Below are positions 10,776 to 19,139 of a DNA stretch of 41,721 nt, one piece after another. The stretch's first letter is position 1. The number at the start of each line of letters is the position of its first letter. The stretch is taken from assembly GCA_001399795.1 (NCBI GenBank), contig LIHK01000020.1, positions 1-41,721 on the forward strand, read 5' to 3'. The notes beneath the pieces were generated by a model. That model did not search any database. It worked only from the letters and a program-made list of their open reading frames with translations, and had not been told where the DNA came from. Both the position numbers and the translations under genes were made by a program. The stretch comes from Candidatus Bathyarchaeota archaeon BA2 (GTDB lineage Archaea; Thermoproteota; Bathyarchaeia; Bathyarchaeales; Bathyarchaeaceae).

Positions 10776-10828
10776 CCGCCCCCCTTATCTTAAACATCAC
10801 ATTTAAATGTAATATTTCCCACTTAACA

Positions 10829-11029
10829 GTGGTGGGAAAATTGGACCTTCAGTTGAAAGTGGATTCGAAGGGGCGGATATGCATTCCACGAGAGTTAAGG
10901 GAGGAGATTGGTGACGTTGTGACCCTCAAGAAAACGATGGAAGGTTTCATAATCATTCCTAGCAAGCCGGTGGGCTTCATCGAGGAATTCAGAAAAAATC
11001 ATAACTTCGGACCCGCCGAGAACCGGTGA
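10829..11029 (+). CDS. AbrB/MazE-like antitoxin
   Basis: GTG start; LDLQLKVDSKGRICIPRELREEIGDVVTLKKTMEGFIIIP; directly precedes a PIN gene. Confidence 0.85.
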   Translation: MVGKLDLQLKVDSKGRICIPRELREEIGDVVTLKKTMEGFIIIPSKPVGFIEEFRKNHNFGPAENR

Positions 11030-11038
11030 GCCCGAAAA

Positions 11039-11518
11039 TTGGCCGCCTTCAAGAATGAAGGCACTTTGGAGGACACCATGAGTTTGACTGTTGGGTTAGA
11101 CACAAACATTCTATGTTATTGCCTCGATCCGGCTTTTCCGGAACATGGAAAGTTAAAGGATTTGTTGCTCAACCTGTCTTCAGATAACCGGGTGGCCATC
11201 AACCCAACCATTTTACATGAGACCTATCATACGCTCGTTTTCGGTCAAAAGTGAGTGTCTTCTGAGGTGAGAAGGAGACTTGGAATGTTGTTGCAGCATC
11301 CATATGTTGAATTTTTTAATCAGACAAAGAGAATATGCATCGTGGGATTAAATTTAGCCGTAAAACATAGGCTTGGGGGAAGGGACGCCCTAATTATAGC
11401 CATTTTTATCGCAAACAAGGTTTCAACGGTTTATACGCATGATCAAGACCTTTTAGTCCTAAGCAAAATCTCATGGAAGAAGTTTCACCTAACCTTTAGA
11501 GATCCATTGGCGAGTTAA
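11039..11518 (+). pseudogene. VapC-like PIN toxin interrupted by in-frame TGA (11252-11254)
   Basis: GLDTNILCYCLDP ... HETYHTLVFGQK-TGA-VSSEVRRRLGMLL...GGRDALIIAIFIANKVSTVYTHDQDLLVL; both halves in the same frame. Confidence 0.85.
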
Positions 11519-11768
11519 AGGATCTATTCCTGTAGATCCTTCGCTCAACCCTTTGTTCCTCACCCACCTTGGTTACGTAAAACACTTCTCCTCCGGCAAC
11601 TTCATAAGCCCTCTTAACAACTTCGTCGAACTCGTTGCCTTGAACTATTACTTTACCATCACATATTGCAACCCATTTACCCTTGGATTCCTCTAAAAGT
11701 TCTGGTCTTATCCTTCCATAGGCCTTTTTTTCTTTAAGTAATTTCGCCATGGACATAGCGACGCACAA
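11496..11768 (-). CDS. Small DUF5678-like protein
   Basis: LLEESKGKWVAICDGKVIVQGNEFDEVVKRAYEVAGGEVFYVTKVGEE. Confidence 0.65.
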   Translation of the reverse strand: MCVAMSMAKLLKEKKAYGRIRPELLEESKGKWVAICDGKVIVQGNEFDEVVKRAYEVAGGEVFYVTKVGEEQRVERRIYRNRSFNSPMDL

Positions 11769-11876
11769 CCTATAACTAAGTAACGAACGTTATAAACATT
11801 CGCGGAAATCCCAAAACCAGAAACTTTAGGATTATACGTGGCTTATTCAAGCTGGTTTTAGCAAAAAAGTTAATGT

Positions 11877-12356
11877 TTGCCATCAATGGAAATAGATAAA
11901 TTAGTTGTTGACTTTTTCCTCAATTGCTGTAACATGAAAGATGGTTCATTAACAAAGGCAATATTAGTTAAGGTGAAAGGAATGGTTGAGGTTGAAAAGA
12001 AGATCAAGGTACATAAAGATGGGAAAGTCGTAGAGGTTATAGCCTTATTTGATACTGGATCGAGAAGAAGCTACTTTAGCAAGAATTTGGCTGAAAAAAT
12101 AGGATATGAACCTTACGATAAGCCAAAAGAGATACCATTAGCAGTGAAGCAAAGGAATGCCAATCTAATTGGAAGAACAACTGTTTACATAGAAGTTGAG
12201 GGTTATCTCCTACCAGAAGAAGAGACGATTGGAGTCATTGAAGATTTATGGGTTGATGCCATCATAGGTCTGAACATCATGGAAAGCTATGGAATCTACA
12301 TTGAGGATGAGAAAATCAAGCTTAAGCATTATCCACCTACATCTGTGATAATCTAA
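11877..12356 (+). CDS. Retropepsin-like (clan AA) aspartic protease
   Basis: ALFDTGSRRSYFSKNLAEKIGY ... DAIIGLNIMESYGIYI; DTG plus distal hydrophobic-GLN motif. Confidence 0.8.
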   Translation: MPSMEIDKLVVDFFLNCCNMKDGSLTKAILVKVKGMVEVEKKIKVHKDGKVVEVIALFDTGSRRSYFSKNLAEKIGYEPYDKPKEIPLAVKQRNANLIGRTTVYIEVEGYLLPEEETIGVIEDLWVDAIIGLNIMESYGIYIEDEKIKLKHYPPTSVII

Positions 12357-12387
12357 AAGATGCACCAGAATAGGGAGGCTGAGAAAA

Positions 12388-12759
12388 TTGGCAGTCAAAG
12401 AAAAAGAAAAATTGCCTGAAGCAAAGAAAATAACAACCAAACTTGATTTAGATGAAGCCAAAGAATGCCTAAGATACCTTCCTGAGACTCTTGAAAAGGT
12501 AAGAGGTAAAATTAGAGAGGCAATTGAACATGTTGATTTCTGGAACTTCTTAAGAAATTGCGAATATTTAGAGGCCGTGCGAGCCGACTTTCACTTTACA
12601 GGATTACTAAATCCCCCAGCATGGAGCTTATACTGTAAGCATCCAGAGAATAAAAGACCATGTGAGAAAGAAAAATTACGTATCGAAGACCTTCCGGAAG
12701 AGGTAATAGACAAAATAACTGGTCCATGCGACAAGCAGAATTGCCCGATATATGAATAG
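12388..12759 (+). CDS. Hypothetical protein with C-terminal cysteine cluster
   Basis: CKHPENKRPCEK...GPCDKQNC; TTG start 32 nt after the retropepsin stop. Confidence 0.65.
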   Translation: MAVKEKEKLPEAKKITTKLDLDEAKECLRYLPETLEKVRGKIREAIEHVDFWNFLRNCEYLEAVRADFHFTGLLNPPAWSLYCKHPENKRPCEKEKLRIEDLPEEVIDKITGPCDKQNCPIYE

Positions 12760-12920
12760 AAAAAGAAGCCAAAGAGGCATTATTTCAACCCTTTGGTTTT
12801 TCCGTTTGAAAAAGAGCTGTCTGGAGGCTTAAATATACATTGCGAAACCTTTTCTCCCTCATTGGTAATGATGGCTTCCTTGATGCATCGTTCGTAAACA
12901 TTTATTGAAACTATATCTAA

Positions 12921-12972
12921 GACTGATGTTTCTTCCAAAACGAATATACTTTTGTTTGGATTAGGAAGCTTG
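12921..12972 (-). repeat. Remnant A of the 3' end of the ABC-GNAT gene (about 50 bp)
   Basis: Matches 14780-14830, 15722-15760 and 17705-17745 around ACTTTTGTTTGGRTTAGGAAGC. Confidence 0.6.
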
Positions 12973-12988
12973 GGATGCGTGGGGCGTT

Positions 12989-13444
12989 TTAGTAGCTGGT
13001 TTGTTGGGTTTTTATGCCAAGTAGTTTTGTGAAGTCGGCTTGCGTGATGACTTGGACGTATTCCTTCACTCTTGAATCGATGAAATGTCTATTGTAGGTC
13101 ACGAAATAGTCAGCCTTTGCGAGTATAGCAGATATCAGATGCGGCAGATCCTTGTCGACAACAACTCCCTTGTATTCACCTATTTTCTGTTTCACTTTGT
13201 CGCGTGAGACGATTTCAAGGTTTGGCAGACTTATCAAGTAGTAGATTTCGTTTACAGCTGTCTCTCTGTCGTATTTTTGGGAGAAGTATTCCCTTAGTTC
13301 CTCCAACGTCAAATAAGATATCACAGGAACTATCTTGCCTTCTTCCGCCAGGTCTAGGATTATACGTGAATTTGATTCTTGTCTCTCTTTGCCAAAAATG
13401 AATACATTCGAGTCTAAGTAAGCCCGCAGTTTTTTAAGACTCAA
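12989..13444 (-). CDS. PIN-domain toxin
   Basis: LRAYLDSNVFIFGKERQ...VVVDKDLPHLISAILAKADYFVTYNRHFID; overlaps upstream RHH gene. Confidence 0.88.
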   Translation of the reverse strand: MSLKKLRAYLDSNVFIFGKERQESNSRIILDLAEEGKIVPVISYLTLEELREYFSQKYDRETAVNEIYYLISLPNLEIVSRDKVKQKIGEYKGVVVDKDLPHLISAILAKADYFVTYNRHFIDSRVKEYVQVITQADFTKLLGIKTQQTSY

Positions 13445-13727
13445 AATACTTTTTTCCCCTGCGCCAAAGCTCCTCTCTGATGGTTCTTAACTCCTCAATT
13501 ACTTTGTCGGGATCAGGGATTGGAGCCGCCGAGGACCTTATCGCCTCTTCAACCCGAAGCCTATAATAGCGATATGGCTCAAGTAAAAACTTCTTGGACT
13601 CGATCAATCGCCTGGCAGCGTCTCTAATGGCCTCGCTTCGACTTTCATAAAGCCCAGCCTTCACTAAGCTGTCAATTTCTTCAAGGAGTTTTTTTGGCAA
13701 ACGCAGGGGTAAGGTAACGGTCTTCAT
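13434..13727 (-). CDS. Ribbon-helix-helix antitoxin
   Basis: MKTVTLPLRLPKKLLEEIDSLVKAGLYESRSEAIRDAARRLIE. Confidence 0.9.
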   Translation of the reverse strand: MKTVTLPLRLPKKLLEEIDSLVKAGLYESRSEAIRDAARRLIESKKFLLEPYRYYRLRVEEAIRSSAAPIPDPDKVIEELRTIREELWRRGKKYFES

Positions 13728-13745
13728 AAGGCATCCATCCGGGAA

Positions 13746-13778
13746 AAACGTATACTAATCATGTATATAAACGTATAC
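13746..13778. promoter_or_regulatory. Two direct AAACGTATAC repeats (operator-like) upstream of the RHH gene
   Basis: AAACGTATAC at 13746-13755 and 13769-13778, each containing palindromic GTATAC. Confidence 0.5.
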
Positions 13779-13785
13779 AATCTAT

Positions 13786-14142
13786 CTAAATCATAAGAAG
13801 TTCGACGGGTTTCAGTTGCTTTGTTACAGGGTCAACTTGGTAACCTAGGGCTTCTAGGGCTGTGGCCCCAAGGACCGGCGTGTCTTTTTCCTCGGCAAAT
13901 AGGACGGTTACGCCGGCTTGTACGTCGCCGTACTTGATTAGGGCTGCCGCCACTTCTCTTTCGATAACTTGTCCTCCGTAGACTCTTAGCTTGCGTTTTC
14001 CTATGGGCTTAATCTCTAAGGACTCAAGAATTTTTCTTGGCACAGATGTTAGCAACGCGCCTGTGTCAACTAGAAGATCAACGTTGCTTTCTAGGGCGGA
14101 AACAGGATTGATTATGGTTACTTTGACTTGGGTGAAGCCCAT
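13786..14142 (-). CDS. Retropepsin-like aspartic protease
   Basis: NVDLLVDTGALLTSVPRKILESLEI...TPVLGATALEALGYQVD. Confidence 0.85.
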   Translation of the reverse strand: MGFTQVKVTIINPVSALESNVDLLVDTGALLTSVPRKILESLEIKPIGKRKLRVYGGQVIEREVAAALIKYGDVQAGVTVLFAEEKDTPVLGATALEALGYQVDPVTKQLKPVELLMI

Positions 14143-14273
14143 TTTCGCATACGCCCCTCAATTATGTATTTGTCGAGGATGAAATTTAAGTTCATTCATT
14201 TTCTAGATGATGAACGTGACGTAGAGAAGATTCAGAGTCATAACCAGAAATAATAACATCTTCTTTAGTAAAA

Positions 14274-14729
14274 TTGGATACATCTATATTTATGGAATTA
14301 AAATTGTTTTGTCAGGAGGTAGCATTTGTGGATGCTAAAAGGGTTGCGGGGATCATAATGGGTGTTATAGGCTTCATTCTCCTCTTGTTTCCAGTATGGC
14401 AACGTCTTTACATGGTTATAATGCCTCCTCCCCCTTCATATTATGAATATTCGCCCCGCTTTGCTGCTGCATTTGCTTCTATGCTCCTTCCCAATATACT
14501 TGGCGTAATCTTTGTAGGTATAACTAGGTTGCTGCTGAAACGTTCTACCGTATTCGGAGCACTCTTCATTTCCTCAGGTCTACTAAACTTCTATCTTTTA
14601 ACCAAAACGTTTCCTTTCTGTAGTCTATTCGATCTTTTGCTCTATGCACCATCAATAGTGGCAATTCTAGTTGGAGTGTCTTTAATAAAGCTACCAAAAA
14701 TGCTGGTGGCTCATCAAAATATCGAGTAA
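14274..14729 (+). CDS. Hypothetical membrane protein (4 TM)
   Basis: Hydrophobic segments; start possibly downstream of 14274. Confidence 0.6.
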   Translation: MDTSIFMELKLFCQEVAFVDAKRVAGIIMGVIGFILLLFPVWQRLYMVIMPPPPSYYEYSPRFAAAFASMLLPNILGVIFVGITRLLLKRSTVFGALFISSGLLNFYLLTKTFPFCSLFDLLLYAPSIVAILVGVSLIKLPKMLVAHQNIE

Positions 14730-14779
14730 CCAACCACGTTTAATGATTATCAAGAACTCCTTAATTTCAGCTTTAGACT

Positions 14780-14908
14780 TTAAGACTGATGTTTCTTCCA
14801 AAACAAGTAAACTTTTGTTTGAGTTAGGAAGCCGAGAATGCGCATCATTTTAGCCAGCTTTTCAACGCTAGCGGATTTCACCCGAGCCCCAAAATCTTCC
14901 TTCTTCAA
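14780..14908 (-). repeat. Remnant B of the 3' end of the ABC-GNAT gene (about 130 bp)
   Basis: Near-identical to 15725-15840 and 17705-17820 (GAGAATGCGCATCATTTTAGCCAGCTTTTCAACGCTAGCGGATTTCAC). Confidence 0.85.
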
Positions 14909-14970
14909 CCCCCCCGTGGACCTTAAACAATATAAAAGGCTCGAACCTTAGTGTTAAAATAGGAGCCAAG

Positions 14971-15354
14971 GTGTTTGTAGTGGCTGTTGCCTATGTGAAA
15001 ACCATTGCGCAGTTTAAAGATAGATTGGTAAAGGAGTTTGAGGATTGGATAGAGTCTATAGTGCTTTATGGCTCAGTTGCCAAGAACAAGACTCACAGAA
15101 ATAGCGACATAGACATCCTCCTAGTCACACGAGACAACGACAAAAGGCTTTACGATAAGATTTCAAAAATCAGAACAAAAATAGACCTAGAGAATAATAC
15201 GCTAACCTCTCTAGTCCACATGAGTAGCGAAGAACTTGAGCGATATATCAAGCTTGGCTCCCCATTCGTAAAGAGCGTCGCGGAAGAGGGCGTGATACTT
15301 TATGACAGCGGAATCTTCAAAAAATTTCGTGAAAGCCTCGTTATTAAGGGCTGA
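14971..15354 (+). CDS. MNT nucleotidyltransferase (antitoxin of MNT-HEPN pair)
   Basis: IVLYGSVAKNKTHRNSDIDILLVT (GS...DxD). Confidence 0.9.
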   Translation: MFVVAVAYVKTIAQFKDRLVKEFEDWIESIVLYGSVAKNKTHRNSDIDILLVTRDNDKRLYDKISKIRTKIDLENNTLTSLVHMSSEELERYIKLGSPFVKSVAEEGVILYDSGIFKKFRESLVIKG

Positions 15355-15715
15355 AAAAGCCTTAAGATCAGCTAGACTACTTGTGGAGCACAGAGAGCTG
15401 GAGGACGCTGTTTCTAGGGCTTACTACGCTATGTTCCACGCAGCGAGAGCTATTTTGTTCAGCAAAGGTACGAAGGCTAAGACTCACCGCGGAACTATAT
15501 CCCTCTTCGGCGAAAACATAGTGAAGAAAGGCATTCTCAGCGATGAATTTGCAGACATGCTAAGGAAGGCTTTCGACTTAAGGCAGAAGAGCGACTACGA
15601 GATCTACGCTGAACTTAACGAGGAACTAGTAGAAGAAATAATAAAAAATGCAGAGAAGTTCATCGAAAAAATAAAGGAGGTATTAGAAGCCTCAACAAAA
15701 GGCGCTTCTCTTTAA
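15302..15715 (+). CDS. HEPN-domain protein (UPF0332-like toxin)
   Basis: RAEKALRSARLLVEHRELEDAVSRAYYAMFHAARAILF...FDLRQKSDYEIY; overlaps the MNT gene. Confidence 0.88.
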   Translation: MTAESSKNFVKASLLRAEKALRSARLLVEHRELEDAVSRAYYAMFHAARAILFSKGTKAKTHRGTISLFGENIVKKGILSDEFADMLRKAFDLRQKSDYEIYAELNEELVEEIIKNAEKFIEKIKEVLEASTKGASL

Positions 15716-15716
15716 T

Positions 15717-15997
15717 AACCAGCATTTTTCCAAAAAAGGTAAACTTTTGTTTGGGTTAGGAAGCCGAGGATGCGCATCATTTTAGCCAGCTTTTCAACGC
15801 TAGCGGATTTCACGCGAGCCTCAAAATCTTTCTTCGTCAAAAATGTTTGGTATAGGCTCAGAAGGCGTCTTCCATAGATGCCTCCCGAAATCCCCTTAAA
15901 AACATTCTTAACCTCACCTACTTCTTTAGGCGACATCCTTCGCAGTTTTTTAGGTTAGTTGTTTCCGAAGTGAGGAAAACAGGGTTGAATCAAGCTT
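15717..15997 (-). repeat. Remnant C of the 3' end of the ABC-GNAT gene (about 280 bp); the last 74 codons remain open (15712-15936)
   Basis: NVFKGISGGIYGRRLLSLYQTFLTKKDFEARVKSASVEKLAKMMRILGFLTQTKVYLFWK matches the C-terminus of ORF 17684-19138; 5' part has indels. Confidence 0.9.
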
Positions 15998-16000
15998 GTT

Positions 16001-16411
16001 ATGAAAAGGCTTTTGTACGCTTTGCGTTTATTGCATGTTATGGAATATTTTGATCCTCTGCCGTATGAAAAAGAAATATCTCAGTTGCTTGAGACTGCTC
16101 GACTCGTTCAGACAGATGAACATTGGGCTTTAGCAACGATAGCTCTTGTGTTAGCTGAAATAGCAATTACTAAGAAACTTGAACATCTGGGTGAGGCTGT
16201 TGAAAAGACATTCAGCCAGCGATGGAGTAAATTACTTCACGCAGTTTACGAAAAAGAAGGCAGAACCATAACACACCAGTTAATACCCCGTTTTTGGGAA
16301 AGAAGGGATAAGTTCATACATGCTGGGCATAAAGAAAAACCTACATCTCAGGAAATGCTGTGGATAGTGAGGTACACCATAGAGTTCATAAGAGAGCTAA
16401 ACTTGAGTTGA
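16001..16411 (+). CDS. Possible HEPN-like protein
   Basis: All-helical 136 aa with RDKFIH (R-x4-H) near the C-terminus. Confidence 0.5.
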   Translation: MKRLLYALRLLHVMEYFDPLPYEKEISQLLETARLVQTDEHWALATIALVLAEIAITKKLEHLGEAVEKTFSQRWSKLLHAVYEKEGRTITHQLIPRFWERRDKFIHAGHKEKPTSQEMLWIVRYTIEFIRELNLS

Positions 16412-16984
16412 AGTCAAGACTTTTTTCGCGCGTTGTGCAAGTTCGATGGCAAGGTCTGCGTTATTTTTGGCTAAAATATATGAATTAAGCCCCAAATAAC
16501 TTCTTGCCGAGTCAAGAGTCCGCCGGCTGGATTCCAAAAGAGCCGTTGCTTGGGATATGTCTCTACGTTGAAGTCTTGCCTCCATCATCACAATCATGGC
16601 TTCAGCCAATTCCTTTTCAGTTTTCGCAATCATTTCTTCGGCTTGCGCGTGTTCAGTACCCTTCGTAACCAACACTACCGTACTGCTCGATATTGAACTT
16701 CTACCAGGTGACCTTGGGTCAACATACATTAATGTAACAGAAATACTTTGAAGACCAGGGTATGTCGGGGCAGGTACACTCATGTCAAGAACCATTTTCT
16801 CATCTTTTTCGATCGTTTCGAGGCGCTTAGTTTCGGATGGTCCCGAGAAGTTTAGAATTATTTCAGGGTTATAAATTTCGAAGTCAGGTCCATTATACAC
16901 TGTCACTTGGAAATCAGTCTTCTCCCCTTCATACACTTCACTCTTTGTAGGGACTATGATTATAGCGGGCAGACGTACTGACAA
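16397..16984 (-). CDS. Hypothetical protein, Ig-like N-terminus plus helical C-terminus
   Basis: IIVPTKSEVYEGEKTDFQVTVYNGPDFEIYNPEIILNFSG then a coiled-coil-like region. Confidence 0.6.
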   Translation of the reverse strand: MSVRLPAIIIVPTKSEVYEGEKTDFQVTVYNGPDFEIYNPEIILNFSGPSETKRLETIEKDEKMVLDMSVPAPTYPGLQSISVTLMYVDPRSPGRSSISSSTVVLVTKGTEHAQAEEMIAKTEKELAEAMIVMMEARLQRRDISQATALLESSRRTLDSARSYLGLNSYILAKNNADLAIELAQRAKKVLTSTQV

Positions 16985-17101
16985 CAGAAATCACCTTTGT
17001 TGGCTATATTCCAGTTGACATAAGTATTTCGCCCTTAAATCTGTTTTTGGTTAAAAGTGCATGCATGCAGACTCGAACCGCAACAGTTAGCTGATGTGCG
17101 G

Positions 17102-17269
17102 TTATTTTTGGACGGCTATGTCAATGTAGGCTTCTGCGTCGTATAGGGTTCCTTCTAGTCCTCTGTGCCTTCCACCTTTCATGACGAGCCTTGGTCCTGA
17201 AACTTTGCGGGCAATGTAGACGACGCGTTTGCCGATGATGCCGTCGCCTTCTCTGGTCAGTATCGTCAT
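17102..17269 (-). CDS. Small KOW-like protein (55 aa)
   Basis: MTILTREGDGIIGKRVVYIARKVSGPRLVMKGGRHRGLEGTLYDAEAYIDIAVQK; ATG overlaps the upstream stop (ATGA). Confidence 0.5.
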   Translation of the reverse strand: MTILTREGDGIIGKRVVYIARKVSGPRLVMKGGRHRGLEGTLYDAEAYIDIAVQK

Positions 17270-17694
17270 GTTTTCGCCTTCTTTATGCGGCCTTCTTCCA
17301 AGAGTTTGTGAATTGTTTTAAACGTGAGGCTGTAATCTAATCCGAGGGCGTCGGCGATTTCGCTGGCGAAGCTCGGACCTGGATGCTTAATTAAGTAGTC
17401 TTCAATCATTTTTTCTGCTTTGCGTGAATCGGTGTTCCGGACGCTGACGACTTCCATGCTCCCGAGTTTGTCGCGTACTGCTTCTCTGAGGAAGTCGGCG
17501 GAGCTTCTGTAGAGCCCTGCTCCTACGAGTTGCTGAATTTTAGCGTAGTCTGCTTTGGAAAGTCTCACCGCCATTTGATACGTTTCCTGTTCTTGAAGTT
17601 TCTGACGTTGAGTCAAATAGTATCGCCAATTGATACCATTTGGTACCAAACTTATAAACCTTCCCGATTTTAAGCATCCGTATTTACGTGCCAA
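17266..17694 (-). CDS. RHH plus winged-helix regulator (probable start at MAVRLSKADY)
   Basis: VRLSKADYAKIQQLVGAGLYRSSADFLREAVRDKL then FASEIADALGLDYSLTFKTIHKLLEEGRIKK. Confidence 0.7.
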   Translation of the reverse strand: MARKYGCLKSGRFISLVPNGINWRYYLTQRQKLQEQETYQMAVRLSKADYAKIQQLVGAGLYRSSADFLREAVRDKLGSMEVVSVRNTDSRKAEKMIEDYLIKHPGPSFASEIADALGLDYSLTFKTIHKLLEEGRIKKAKT

Positions 17695-19138
17695 CTGAAA
17701 GGTTTTTCCAAAATAAATAGACTTTTGTTTGGGTTAAGAAGCCGAGAATGCGAAGCATCCTAGCCAACTTTTCAATGCTAGCGGATTCCACGCGAGCCAC
17801 AAAATCTTCCTTCTTCAAAAATGTTTGGTATATGCTTAGAAGGCGCCTTCCATAGACGCCCCCAGAAATCCCCTTAAAAACATTCCTAACCTCCTCTACT
17901 CCATCAGCAGACATCTCTCGCAGTTTTTTTAGATTAGTTGTTTCCGAGGTGAGGAAAACAGGGTTGAATCCAAGCTTTCTCAATTTTTCAATAGCCTCGA
18001 CAAGTTGGGGGTTAGGCCTGCTCTCAGCAATCTTTTGCATTCCTGCTCTCTCGAAGAAGGGGTTATACTTCGCCATCACAGCCACAGCTTCAACATACGG
18101 CTTACCCACCAGCGGAAGGGTTTCCCTCACCAGCTTAACGCCTAAACCTATGGTGCGATATTTTGGATGAACAATAACACGGGAGATCAGGGCTAGGTCT
18201 CGGTTGATTTCTTGAAGGGAGAGTTTTCTTCCAAAGGCTTTGCGTCTCCCAAAGGTCGTGATGGCTGGATACTTGTAAACGATCACCCCAACGGTTTCTT
18301 CGCCCCTTTTCAGGGCGAAAACCTTTTGCGCGGCTACCAAGCCCTTTGCTTCTCTGTAATGGAACTGCGCCAGCTTCTCATAGTCTTCCCTTGACCCTTC
18401 TGCGATGTGCATCTTCCTAGCCAGCGAACAGGTTTCGTTGACTTTGTCCGGAAAATATTTGACCTCTATTTCTTTCCCAAACCTTTTGTGGATGTGAACA
18501 GAAGGTTTCAGGTCTTCTAGGAGGTCTGTGTGAGTCGTGGCGACTAAAACAGCTTTTCGCTCCCTCCTAGCCAGCTTCTGCACGTTAAACGCCACAATCT
18601 TTGCGGTGTCTCTGTCCAGCGTAGCGCAGAACTCGTCCATAACCCAGTACTGCTTTCCAGATTCAATGGTTTTGGCTATTCGGTATCGGTATTTCTGTCC
18701 GTCGCTGAGCTGGCTGTAGTGGCGTACAAAAAGAAACGCGTCGTTTAAGCCTACTCGAGAAAGAAGCTCCAAGCCTTCCAAAAGGGTTTTTCCAACAGTG
18801 TCTATGAGGGGCCTATCGCTGTCCACGCTTATGTCAGCCATGTTGATTGCTTGGTCTCCCAAATCTTTCGCCAGAGCTTTCAGCAAAACGCTTTTTCCAG
18901 AACCTGACTCCCCAGTTACCAAAACGATGTCTCTAGGCGAGATTTTCAACTCCATGTTGTCGTAGATCACATGTTCTTGGTGTTCGTCGACGCCTAAGCC
19001 GAAAGCCTCTGCAACCGCTATTGTCCGGGGCGTTATTTCGGTCCGCGTCCTGTAATGAATGTTGATTCTGAAGGTTCCAGTTTTTTCATCGTATCTTTTG
19101 CCGAATTCGATGATGTCGAAGATTTCTCGTTTCCGCAT
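17684..19138 (-). CDS. ABC-type ATPase fused to GNAT acetyltransferase domain (COG2401-like), provirus-associated
   Basis: Walker A VLVTGESGSGKSVLLKAL, LSDGQ signature, Walker B YWVMDEFCATLD; GNAT ISRVIVHPKYRTIGLGVKLVRE. Confidence 0.9.
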   Translation of the reverse strand: MRKREIFDIIEFGKRYDEKTGTFRINIHYRTRTEITPRTIAVAEAFGLGVDEHQEHVIYDNMELKISPRDIVLVTGESGSGKSVLLKALAKDLGDQAINMADISVDSDRPLIDTVGKTLLEGLELLSRVGLNDAFLFVRHYSQLSDGQKYRYRIAKTIESGKQYWVMDEFCATLDRDTAKIVAFNVQKLARRERKAVLVATTHTDLLEDLKPSVHIHKRFGKEIEVKYFPDKVNETCSLARKMHIAEGSREDYEKLAQFHYREAKGLVAAQKVFALKRGEETVGVIVYKYPAITTFGRRKAFGRKLSLQEINRDLALISRVIVHPKYRTIGLGVKLVRETLPLVGKPYVEAVAVMAKYNPFFERAGMQKIAESRPNPQLVEAIEKLRKLGFNPVFLTSETTNLKKLREMSADGVEEVRNVFKGISGGVYGRRLLSIYQTFLKKEDFVARVESASIEKLARMLRILGFLTQTKVYLFWKNLSVGT

Positions 19139-19139
19139 G

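Noticed and set aside
11252-11254. TGA as selenocysteine or recoded Trp
   Set aside because: No SECIS-like evidence considered and other genes use TGA as a normal stop; a nonsense mutation is simpler.
12989-16000. CRISPR array or IS element explaining the repeated segments
   Set aside because: Repeats are few, unequal in length, share one gene's 3' end, and no transposase or terminal inverted repeats were found.
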